Shown: piece by piece, positions 56,247-64,000 of the stretch
Layout of the letters: the number at the start of each line of letters is the position of its first letter
Numbering within the stretch: the first letter of the stretch is position 1
Assembly: GCF_002257645.1 (NCBI RefSeq)
Contig: NZ_NQMO01000001.1
Span: 606,065-670,064, forward strand
Source of the DNA: Paenibacillus sp. XY044
GTDB lineage: Bacteria > Bacillota > Bacilli > Paenibacillales > Paenibacillaceae
Length of the DNA: 64,000 nucleotides
Direction of reading: 5' to 3'
The notes under the pieces: generated by a model
What the model was told of the DNA's origin: nothing
The model's input: the letters and a program-made list of their open reading frames with translations, nothing else
Database searches by the model: none
Program-made: the position numbers and the translations under genes

Positions 56247-58979
56247 ATGCTGGAAATGATCACGATAGGCTACGATATGGATGTGGCGCCTCGTATAAAG
56301 CATGGAGTGGGCATGCTGAAGACAGCGCTTGAGGCATGCGGGTACAGCGTAGTAGAACGTCCAGGGGGCTGGACTTGGGACCGTTACAGGGAAACGGAAG
56401 GAAGCAGAATATACGTCGGTTGCCGGACTCACTCCGAGCTGCTCGCGGGACTTGAGGAGCAAGAGGTGTTGCTATACCACAAAGAAGACCCGGCCTTGGA
56501 AGCGTTCTATCTGTGCTCCTGTCCAGGGCAGCTGACAGTCGTGTCCGGAGGAAATGAGAGCGGTGCATTATACGGATGCCAGGAACTGTCGAGAATCGTC
56601 AGAGAACAAGGCTCACTTCCGCGCGAGCTGGCGTACGGAGATGCTCCCCGTTTGGTTTGGCGCGGACCCGCGATCGGCATCCAGAAGCAGGAGGTCGAGT
56701 CTGGACGCGAGCCGTTTGAATATCCGTGGACGGCTGACCGCTTTCCCTGGCTGTACGATAAAGCGATGTGGTTGGACTATTTAAACATGCTGCTTGAGCA
56801 TCGGGGCAATGTGCTATTTTTGTGGAACGCCAATCCGTTCTCCTCGTTAATCGATCTGCCGGAAGAGCCAGAGGCGCTTGAAGTGACCAAATTACAGCTG
56901 GAGCGGAATGCCGGTATGCTCAGATGGTTGACAGAAGAGGCCGACAAGCGCGGCATTCGGGTCTTTTTGTCATTCTACAGTATCCATATTCCCCATAAGT
57001 TTGCTGATAAGCATGGGCTCGCGTACAAGCAGATTCAGCCCACACCGGCGACGAGCCACTACTACAAGCGGCTGCTGTCCGAATTTGTGCTGGCCTTTCC
57101 TACGGTAGGGCTGATGGTGTGTCTCGGTGAACAACTGAAGGGGGAAATGTACGGGGCGGAGTGGCTTTGCGAGACGATTCTGCCTGGAATTATGGACGGA
57201 GTGCGCCAGTCTTCGGCCGCAGAGCCGCCTCCGGTCATTGTCCGCTCGCACGGCATTGAGATCGAGAAGGTTATGGAAGCTGCCGCTCCCCTGTATCCGG
57301 GTCTGCATTCCGAAATGAAGTATAACGGAGAATCACTCACGACTTGGACGCCGCGCGGCGCCGCACAGAAGGTCCATCAGCGGCTTGGCTCGCAGGCCAA
57401 CGAGCATGTCGCTACGATCCATTCAGTAACCAATCTGGAGCCTTTTCGCTGGGGGGCGCCATCGTTTATTCAGCGGTGTGTCCAAGCCGTTCATTACCGG
57501 CTGAACGCCTCATCCCTCCAATTTTACCCGTTGTCCTACTGGGGCTGGCCGTATGCGCCTGACCGGACGGATATCCGGTTGAAACAGATGGAGCGGGACT
57601 GGATCTGGTTTGAAGCATGGCTCAGGTATGCCTGGAATCCGGATAGGGATGTAAGAGCCGAGAGGCAGCATTGGATTGCCCGCCTGGAGCACAAGTATGG
57701 CAGCAGGGAGGCCGGCGAACGAATCCTTGATGCGTATGAAGCTTCCGGGAAGTGTGCGCCGATGCTGCTTCGACGCTTCGGCATCACGCAGGGCAACCGT
57801 CAAACGATGAGTCTGGGGATGACGATGAGCCAGCTGACGAATCCGGACCGGTACGTACCTTGGTCAGAGCTGTGGAAGTCGCACGCTCCTCCTGGGGAAC
57901 GTTTGGAAGAATACGTGCTGAAGGATTTGGCTGGCCTGCCTCATATAGGGGAGACCCCGCTCGATATCGTCAAAGAGGTGGAGCGTTCTTCCGAAGAGGC
58001 CTTTAACGCCGTGAACCTGGCCAGAAATTCCGTGCTGAAAAGTAAAGCTGAATTCGAACGATTCGCCAGCGATGTCGAAGCGATCCGGGCGATGACGGGC
58101 GTGTACACATGCAAGGTAAGAGCCGCCATGCTCGTTTTGATGTATAAGCATATGGTTGGAGGAAGGTATACGATCAAGGTTGAGCTGTTGGAAGAAGCGG
58201 CCGAATGGGTCGAGAGAAGCGTCGCGGAGTACTGCAGGCTGACTGAGATCACCGAAAGTAAATATTGGTTTGCCGGCGGGATGCAAACGAGGTTTCGCAA
58301 AGTGCCATTTCGAGACGGCAAAGCCTTCAACCACTGGAAGGATTGCTTGCCGCTGTATGAACGCGAGCTGGACGTGTTCCGCCGGAGAATCAGCGAATTA
58401 CGCGCGGGTCAACTGCCCACTGAACTGCTTAGTGCGTCGCCTCCATATGAGCGTTATCGCCAATCCCAATTTACTTTGCACAGTGAGCATGCCGAACTGT
58501 TCCGGATTGAGAATGGGGCCCGCGTATTCAAGGATGGAAATATTCCCATTATCTACTGCGCGGAAGAACTGTCCGGTTTGACGGGAATCCGGTTCAGCCA
58601 GATGCAGGCCGCGCACGAAGAAATGAGTTTGGACATCGAGCTGCAAAACCCTGCGTTGATCCTGCTTGGATACTTTCATTCCCAGGACGATCCGTGGCTA
58701 AAACCAACCGAGCAGGAAATCGAAGAAATCCAGCGGACGGAGCTGGGACCCGTACTGCGCAAAGGTCTACGGTTGTTCGCCTATCCGTCTGTTAATATTC
58801 ATGCCCTGCCTTATGCGGCAGGAAGGCATACCCTCCGTTTCGGCAGAGGCGCCTTCATCATCGCGGGTATCGTAGAGACCAATCAAAAGCTGTCGGATCG
58901 GGAATTCAATCCGCGAAATAACGACAGAGTTCTGCTCGATTGGCTGTATGAAGCAACAGAGGAACGGGTCACGCCATAG
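56247..58979 (+). CDS. Unassigned large glycosidase-like protein (GH20b/GH67N-type N-terminus)
   Basis: In this 910-residue protein, residues about 1-140 look like the small alpha/beta domain that precedes the barrel in GH20, GH67 and GH84 enzymes, including TVVSGGNESGALYGCQELSR. A TIM-barrel-like part (about 150-450) follows, with LFLWNANPFSS, VCLGEQLKGEMYG, SHGIEIEKV and GLHSEMKYNGES, any of which could supply catalytic acids. A helical domain (about 480-760) and a beta-rich tail complete it. I cannot assign a GH family; alpha-uronidase activity is a guess from the N-terminal similarity. ATG at 56247 follows GGAGGAAG, 31 bases after the GH28 stop; the longer frame from 56118 overlaps GH28 and lacks a site. 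There is no signal peptide. Confidence 0.72.
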   Translation: MLEMITIGYDMDVAPRIKHGVGMLKTALEACGYSVVERPGGWTWDRYRETEGSRIYVGCRTHSELLAGLEEQEVLLYHKEDPALEAFYLCSCPGQLTVVSGGNESGALYGCQELSRIVREQGSLPRELAYGDAPRLVWRGPAIGIQKQEVESGREPFEYPWTADRFPWLYDKAMWLDYLNMLLEHRGNVLFLWNANPFSSLIDLPEEPEALEVTKLQLERNAGMLRWLTEEADKRGIRVFLSFYSIHIPHKFADKHGLAYKQIQPTPATSHYYKRLLSEFVLAFPTVGLMVCLGEQLKGEMYGAEWLCETILPGIMDGVRQSSAAEPPPVIVRSHGIEIEKVMEAAAPLYPGLHSEMKYNGESLTTWTPRGAAQKVHQRLGSQANEHVATIHSVTNLEPFRWGAPSFIQRCVQAVHYRLNASSLQFYPLSYWGWPYAPDRTDIRLKQMERDWIWFEAWLRYAWNPDRDVRAERQHWIARLEHKYGSREAGERILDAYEASGKCAPMLLRRFGITQGNRQTMSLGMTMSQLTNPDRYVPWSELWKSHAPPGERLEEYVLKDLAGLPHIGETPLDIVKEVERSSEEAFNAVNLARNSVLKSKAEFERFASDVEAIRAMTGVYTCKVRAAMLVLMYKHMVGGRYTIKVELLEEAAEWVERSVAEYCRLTEITESKYWFAGGMQTRFRKVPFRDGKAFNHWKDCLPLYERELDVFRRRISELRAGQLPTELLSASPPYERYRQSQFTLHSEHAELFRIENGARVFKDGNIPIIYCAEELSGLTGIRFSQMQAAHEEMSLDIELQNPALILLGYFHSQDDPWLKPTEQEIEEIQRTELGPVLRKGLRLFAYPSVNIHALPYAAGRHTLRFGRGAFIIAGIVETNQKLSDREFNPRNNDRVLLDWLYEATEERVTP

Positions 58980-59178
58980 ATATTTGAAGTTTGTTGAATC
59001 CCCCTATAGGGAAGGTTGCTTCGCCCTAAGATTCTTCCCACTTTCCTAACTATAATTAGCAACAGCCAAAGATAATTCAACCCATACGCGGAAAGGGGGA
59101 CGAAGCTGTATTTTTCAGCAGAATAGACAGCGCTTACAAGGGAATTCAGGGTCAACTCAAAGGGAGGAAATAAATCTT

Positions 59179-60525
59179 ATGGTACGTAAGATGATGACGA
59201 CGGTGCTATCCGCCATGATGCTGTTATCCGTTCTGGCAGCATGTACGAGCAAAGGGGCCGATTCCAATGCCGAAGAGTCGCAAACCACCAAACCTGCGGA
59301 TGCGAATACCGAAGGGACGGCCAGTACAAATAATCCGGATGAGATCACAGCCGACCTGACCTGGTTTGGTCTTGCATCGCAGAAGGATTTTGAGGACCGC
59401 TACGGACAGTATATTATGAAAAAATTCCCTAACATCAAAATCACCTACATTAATCAAACGGATGACCGCAGATTGGAGCAAGTCATCGCGTCAGGCACGC
59501 AAATTGATATGTATTTATCGTCTGCAGGCGAGCTGCGTGAAGATTATATTCCAGCTAATATGGCTCTCGATCTGAATCCATTAATTAAGTCGCATAACAT
59601 CCCGGTGGATACGATTGAACCGGCTTACCTGGATCCGGTGACGATTGATCAAAAAACGTATTTGTTACCGGTCAGTGACAATAAATTTGTCATGTATTAT
59701 AACAAAAGCATCTTTGATAAATTCGGCGTTCCATATCCGAAAGACGGCATGACTTGGGACGAAGCGATTGATCTTTCCAAGAAAATAACCCGGAATGAAG
59801 ATGGCAAGCAATATATGGGATTATGGTTATCTCCAAAGCATTATTTACGGGTTGCTCAAAACTCTGCCGGGTTTGTTGATCCCGAGACGAATAAGGCAAC
59901 GGTCGATAACGACCAGTGGAAATTCATTTTCGATAACATCTTTTATAAGCTTTCAAGGGACCCGGGAGTACAGCAGCGTGCGCTTGAGAAATTTTATTCC
60001 CATGAGGACTTCATGAAAGATTCCGTCATCGCCATGTATGTGTATACATCCGGCTGGATGAATTCTGATGATTCGCTTCCACCGGATTGGGATATCGCAT
60101 CCGTTCCGGAATTCAAGGAATACCCTGGATTAAATACGCAGACATATGCAACTTACATCGGCATCTCGGCGACATCCAAACAGCAGGACGCTGCCGCAGA
60201 AATATTGAAATATTTGACTTCCGAAGAGTATCAGACCATTATATCGAAGCGGGGCATGATTACTCCACTTCTTACACAATCCGTACGCGATGCAGCATTT
60301 GCTGATTACGAGTTCGCTAAAACTAAAAATATTCAAGCCCTGTATCATGGCAAACCGGCTCCTTCGAGACCTATGACGGAATATGATGAACTTGTCATTG
60401 AGGATGCGTTTCAACTGGACGCGATTCCTAAAATTGTAAGAAATCAACTCGATGTCAACACAGCATTAAGGCAAGCCCAAGAGAATTCGGATAAATTAAT
60501 TCAAGAACAAATTGCAAAGCAATAA
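59179..60525 (+). CDS. Sugar-binding lipoprotein of an ABC transporter
   Basis: This 448-residue extracellular solute-binding protein family 1 member has lipobox LAAC (Cys22) followed by a Ser/Thr/Asn linker. It contains the PVSDNKFVMYYNKSIFDKFG segment typical of CUT1 binders. It should capture the oligosaccharides that the surrounding GH enzymes process. No permease genes follow in the window, which is unusual; they may lie beyond 64,000 or be elsewhere. AGGGAGGAAA precedes the ATG. Base composition is lower in GC than in the neighbours. Confidence 0.9.
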   Translation: MVRKMMTTVLSAMMLLSVLAACTSKGADSNAEESQTTKPADANTEGTASTNNPDEITADLTWFGLASQKDFEDRYGQYIMKKFPNIKITYINQTDDRRLEQVIASGTQIDMYLSSAGELREDYIPANMALDLNPLIKSHNIPVDTIEPAYLDPVTIDQKTYLLPVSDNKFVMYYNKSIFDKFGVPYPKDGMTWDEAIDLSKKITRNEDGKQYMGLWLSPKHYLRVAQNSAGFVDPETNKATVDNDQWKFIFDNIFYKLSRDPGVQQRALEKFYSHEDFMKDSVIAMYVYTSGWMNSDDSLPPDWDIASVPEFKEYPGLNTQTYATYIGISATSKQQDAAAEILKYLTSEEYQTIISKRGMITPLLTQSVRDAAFADYEFAKTKNIQALYHGKPAPSRPMTEYDELVIEDAFQLDAIPKIVRNQLDVNTALRQAQENSDKLIQEQIAKQ

Positions 60526-60533
60526 ATAAAGCT

Positions 60534-60569
60534 AAAGTCCTCCCCCACTCGCTGACGGGGGCGGACTTT
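60534..60569 (+). terminator. Hairpin after the binding-protein gene
   Basis: AAAGTCC (60534-60540) pairs with GGACTTT (60563-60569) around a CCCCC/GGGGG inner stem. The short T tract makes it a likely partial terminator that raises binding-protein mRNA relative to the downstream genes. Confidence 0.6.
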
Positions 60570-60742
60570 CTGCTGAGAATGACTAAGAAAATAGGGGATT
60601 ACGGTAAATACACCACGGCCGAGAATCGAAATATGATTCGATTGCCCTATAAATCCTCCCGCTAAACCCAATGAACTATCTTCACTACAGCAATATGCTA
60701 ATGCCATGGGGCAGCAGGCAAATGACAGGAGGTGCGTTACGT

Positions 60743-62878
60743 ATGATCGACAATGAACTGAAGGCGGGGAAGAAGACGCTGCGCACGGTTCCGGGAGGCC
60801 TGTTGCTGGGTTCCACGGGCGCGCGTCTCTGGGCGGATTACGTTGAGGCAGTCCCAGGTTTCGTAGGCAGGTTCGACTTCATTCACAAAGTCAATATCCC
60901 GCTGTTATTCCGTATTTCAATGAATGGACAGTCCTACAATATGGACACGGCAAGATCCGAATGGTATCCCAGCCAGCTTCGGATAACGTACGCCGACGAT
61001 TGGCTCCGTTTTGAGGAAACGAAATTCATAACTTGGGATGATTGCGCCGTCTCGTGTCAAAGCTGGACAAACCGATCTGATCAAGAGATATCGCTGCATC
61101 TGGAGGCGCCTTCGGGATTTGCTGCGGCCGGTGCCGAATGCTTGCAGGGCGGGTTTGATATTCCATTTTATTCCTTCGATATCGATGCATGCATCGCATC
61201 GAGCGATTCTCAGTTATTAAATGAAGGAATGAAGGTTGCTCCTGGAGAATCCAAAACATTTATTGTAGCCCTAAGCGCGGGAATCCGTTCGCAGGATCCG
61301 ATGGACACCTTAATGGATCGTGCAGCCCAAGCGATCAGGAAATACACGGCTGACGTAGCAAAGGCCTCGTCCGAGCAGCGAAAAGCATTTGAGGCATGGT
61401 TCGACGGGGCGCCGCGATTTAAGTGCAATGACCCGTTGCTCAACAAAACCTGGGCGTACCGTTGGTTTCTGCTTCGTCATAATTTGGCGGATCCACGGTA
61501 TGGATTGCTTCAGCATCCGTTGTTTTACGAAGGGCGGTCGCACAAGAAGGGCAAACGCCCGTTTTCAAAAGGCGGATGGGAGTTCAGCAAGCTGATCAAT
61601 CTGTCCGTTCCGCTTCATATGACCGACGCCAAGTGGCATCACGATCCGTCCGCGAGCATGGGAGCCCTGCGCAATATGCAGGATGCACCGGCGGAGAACG
61701 GCATGTACATCTGCTTAACGGTGGATGAACGCATGCATTCTTTTGCCAATTATATCGGGTGGGCCGCCTACAATTTATTTCTCGTTCACCGGGATACAAC
61801 GGCAATTTTGGAGGCGCTTCCAGGCCTCAAGGCACAGGTGTCAAGCTGGCAGGAAGTATACGGTAATGAGTCGGACAGCTTAATGACAGAATATCGCCAC
61901 ACCCGGACAGGCAAGGAATACCAGCCGAGCTATTGGTATTTTCATAACTATCCGGGGGACCCGAAAGATCCGGAGACATACACCCATGTGAAGCGGGTAG
62001 ACCGGACCGTCTATCATTACATGAATATCATGGGCGTTGCCCGGCTTTGTGAAATGGTTGGCGATGCGGATTCGGCGAAATTTTTTCAACTGGCCGAGAG
62101 GGTCAAGAACGATGTCTTGGCGAAAATGTGGGATGAAGCTACAGCCTTTTTTTACGACCTGCATTATCAGACGGACGAAAAGGCCTTCGTCAAAAATATC
62201 GTCGGTTTTTACCCTGCATGGGCGGGTATGCTGGACAGCAGGCATGACCGGCTTGCCACGCATCTGTTGAACCCGGACGAATTTGCTACAACATGCCGGT
62301 ATCCGAGCGTGTCCGCAGACAGTCCCGCTTACGCCAGGGAGGGCGGCTGGTTCGGCCGATTTGTCAAAGGCCGCAACGGGTGCATGTGGAACGGACCCAC
62401 CTGGCCTTATACGAACGCCATCGCCCTTGATGCGCTTGCCCGAGAGAGCAAGCGGGAAGATCATGCGTATGACGACGAATTCGCGAAAGGATTAAGGGAA
62501 TATTCTTTCCTGCATTTCCAGAACCGCGATTTATCGCGGCCATGCCTTGTAGAGCATTATAACAGCCAGACGGGCGAACCGCTTAGCGATGAGCAGGAAT
62601 ACAACCATTCTTATTATATTGATCTGATCATCAGCCATGTCGCGGGGCTATCCCTTTCGGCTGACCGGCTGAGTCTTGAACCGCTTGATATCGGCCTGGA
62701 TTATTTCGAGCTGGATCGGGTGAAGGCGGCGGGGCAAGACATTCGGATTACATACGGCAAGCCGGGACTAAGCAGATACCCAGACGGCATCGAAGCGGGC
62801 TACAGATTGTATGTGAATGACAAACTGGTCTGTAAGCGGGACCGGTTGACATCTATCCAAACCATTTCTATTCCATAA
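60743..62878 (+). CDS. (Alpha/alpha)6-barrel glycosidase, GH63/MGH1-like
   Basis: This 711-residue protein begins with a beta-sandwich region (about 1-230). An (alpha/alpha)6 toroid similar to the MGH1/GH63 glucosidase group follows, seen in PFSKGGWEFSK, the LYHMNIMGVARL-like YHYMNIMGVARLCEM, KMWDEATAFFYDL and GPTWPYTNAIALDAL near the end. Members include mannosyl- and glucosylglycerate hydrolases and processing glucosidases; specificity here is unknown. ATG at 60743 follows AGGAGGTG; upstream in-frame ATG codons near 60671 lack a ribosome site. There is no signal peptide. Confidence 0.8.
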   Translation: MIDNELKAGKKTLRTVPGGLLLGSTGARLWADYVEAVPGFVGRFDFIHKVNIPLLFRISMNGQSYNMDTARSEWYPSQLRITYADDWLRFEETKFITWDDCAVSCQSWTNRSDQEISLHLEAPSGFAAAGAECLQGGFDIPFYSFDIDACIASSDSQLLNEGMKVAPGESKTFIVALSAGIRSQDPMDTLMDRAAQAIRKYTADVAKASSEQRKAFEAWFDGAPRFKCNDPLLNKTWAYRWFLLRHNLADPRYGLLQHPLFYEGRSHKKGKRPFSKGGWEFSKLINLSVPLHMTDAKWHHDPSASMGALRNMQDAPAENGMYICLTVDERMHSFANYIGWAAYNLFLVHRDTTAILEALPGLKAQVSSWQEVYGNESDSLMTEYRHTRTGKEYQPSYWYFHNYPGDPKDPETYTHVKRVDRTVYHYMNIMGVARLCEMVGDADSAKFFQLAERVKNDVLAKMWDEATAFFYDLHYQTDEKAFVKNIVGFYPAWAGMLDSRHDRLATHLLNPDEFATTCRYPSVSADSPAYAREGGWFGRFVKGRNGCMWNGPTWPYTNAIALDALARESKREDHAYDDEFAKGLREYSFLHFQNRDLSRPCLVEHYNSQTGEPLSDEQEYNHSYYIDLIISHVAGLSLSADRLSLEPLDIGLDYFELDRVKAAGQDIRITYGKPGLSRYPDGIEAGYRLYVNDKLVCKRDRLTSIQTISIP

Positions 62879-62921
62879 GAGGATGTTTGAACTTGTATTA
62901 TAAGAAAAGGGGAGAGGTCTT

Positions 62922-64000
62922 ATGAATGCAACCGAAAGATTTAACGGGATGCTGAGTCAATCCGAGCAGGATCCGCAAATAACGGAGGCGTATCTGCCGA
63001 TTCGCTATGTGCCGGATAGTCATTCGGCCAATTTGCTGGAGCTGGACAATGGCGATTTGCTGTGCGTCTGGTTCTCGGGGAGCGGCGAGGGCAATCCCGA
63101 TACGAATGTGCTGCTGGCAAGGCTTCCTGCCGGGGGAAACCGTTGGGAGGAACCGATTGAAGTCGCTTCAGACCCGGAGCGTTCCGAACAAAATCCGTTA
63201 GTATTCCAGGCGCCGGATGGAAAACTCTGGCTTATGCACACATCGACCGAGCCGCATAATCAACGGACCTCGAGAGTCGTCGTCCGGATTTCGGATGATC
63301 GGGGCCACACCTGGGGCGAGCCGTTTATTCTGCATGAAGGCCCCGGCCTATTCCTTCGTCATCCGATCCTGGCCATGAGCAACGGAGAATGGCTGCTGCC
63401 ATGCTATTATTGCAAATCGGGCGGGCATTACAGCGTCGTCCTCATATCCAGCGATCAGGGAGCGACTTGGCAGGAATTCGAAATTGATGGCAGCCTGCAC
63501 CGCGTCCAGATGAGCGTCGTTGAGCGCCAAGACGGGACGTTGTTCGCCGTCTACCGCAGCCGAGAAGCCGATCGGATCTACAGCACAGTTTCGTCCGATT
63601 TCGGCAGAACCTGGAGTCCAGCCGCCCGAACGGCACTGCCCAACAATAATTCTTCCGTTCAAATGACGAAGCTATCGAACGGGCACTTAGCGCTGATCTT
63701 CAACGATTCTACGATGGAGAGAGACCAATGCCGCTTTGTGCAGAGTAAAGGCGAATGGCGAAAAAAGCCGCTGCGGACGCCGCTGACCGTTGCGATTTCG
63801 GAAGACGGAGGAGCCACATGGCCTTATATCAAAAATATTCAGGTTTCCGATCTCGAGTATCGGGAATCACAAATCGGTTATTCGTACCCCAGCATAATGC
63901 AGAGCGAGGACGGCTCGATCCATGCGGCATATTCTTACTTACGAAAGGCGATCAAGTATGTTCGATTCACAGAAGATTGGGTGAAGGAAAACGGCAGGGA
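62922..64000 (+). CDS. BNR-repeat sialidase-fold protein (truncated by the window end)
   Basis: The open frame runs 359 codons from ATG at 62922 to the edge without a stop; it is preceded by GGGGAGAGG. Four Asp boxes are clear: ISDDRGHTW, ISSDQGATW, VSSDFGRTW and ISEDGGATW. That marks a near-complete six-bladed propeller of the BNR_2 type. An N-terminal HSANLLELDNGDLLCVWFSG block is shared with exo-sialidase-like proteins that act on plant or host glycans. Whether it is a true sialidase or a different hydrolase cannot be told. It lies 43 bases behind the previous enzyme and is probably co-transcribed. Confidence 0.82.
   Translation, partial: MNATERFNGMLSQSEQDPQITEAYLPIRYVPDSHSANLLELDNGDLLCVWFSGSGEGNPDTNVLLARLPAGGNRWEEPIEVASDPERSEQNPLVFQAPDGKLWLMHTSTEPHNQRTSRVVVRISDDRGHTWGEPFILHEGPGLFLRHPILAMSNGEWLLPCYYCKSGGHYSVVLISSDQGATWQEFEIDGSLHRVQMSVVERQDGTLFAVYRSREADRIYSTVSSDFGRTWSPAARTALPNNNSSVQMTKLSNGHLALIFNDSTMERDQCRFVQSKGEWRKKPLRTPLTVAISEDGGATWPYIKNIQVSDLEYRESQIGYSYPSIMQSEDGSIHAAYSYLRKAIKYVRFTEDWVKENGR

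Overview
The window looks like chromosome of an aerobic, endospore-forming, carbohydrate-degrading Firmicute, most likely a Paenibacillus or close relative. Sequence evidence: GGAGG ribosome sites in front of nearly every gene with many TTG/GTG starts, a GerA-type germinant receptor operon, a spore-coat transglutaminase, YesM/YesN-type sensor-regulator genes beside CUT1 sugar ABC genes, and many glycoside hydrolases at moderate GC. No rRNA, tRNA, insertion sequence, prophage or CRISPR array was seen. Family names come from motifs I recognise; no database search was run.

Bases 1-16.8 kb are mostly housekeeping: a chemotaxis receptor without an external sensor domain, an LpqO/DUF1259 secreted protein, a purine permease with guanine deaminase, Tgl, a radical SAM-OsmC pair fused by a 4-base overlap, a MocR regulator overlapping a short-form D-Ala-D-Ala ligase, an aldo/keto reductase, an OatA-like O-acetyltransferase, a GNAT protein and an ACT-domain malic enzyme.

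Bases 17.0-27.0 kb form a self-contained sugar system on the + strand: GH130 enzyme, lipoprotein binding protein, two permeases, YesM/YesN pair and a GH3 glycosidase. The membrane sensor would detect the glycan and the AraC-type regulator would drive the operon. Bases 27.2-32.6 kb (- strand) carry two futalosine-pathway menaquinone genes and a gerB-gerA-gerC operon. Bases 32.7-38.5 kb carry a divergent MurB-like protein (possibly with a small coupled leader ORF), a nitroreductase, a MarR regulator divergent from a DHA2 exporter with a clear palindromic operator, and a second DHA2 exporter. At 38.7-44.2 kb is a 1,821-residue soluble poly-HAMP hybrid histidine kinase.

From 44.4 kb to the end every gene is on the + strand and nearly all are carbohydrate-active: GH2, GH29, a divergent GH95-like enzyme, an unassigned TIM-barrel-like protein, a BNR propeller, GH28, a second unassigned large glycosidase-like protein, a sugar-binding lipoprotein, an (alpha/alpha)6-barrel glycosidase and a BNR protein cut by the window edge. 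None of the GH enzymes has an evident signal peptide, so oligosaccharides are probably imported and dismantled inside the cell. GH28 with fucosidase-type families suggests a branched pectic glycan, which is inference. The two unassigned proteins, the variant GH95 active site and a recurring CCTATAAA upstream motif are the best leads for something undescribed.
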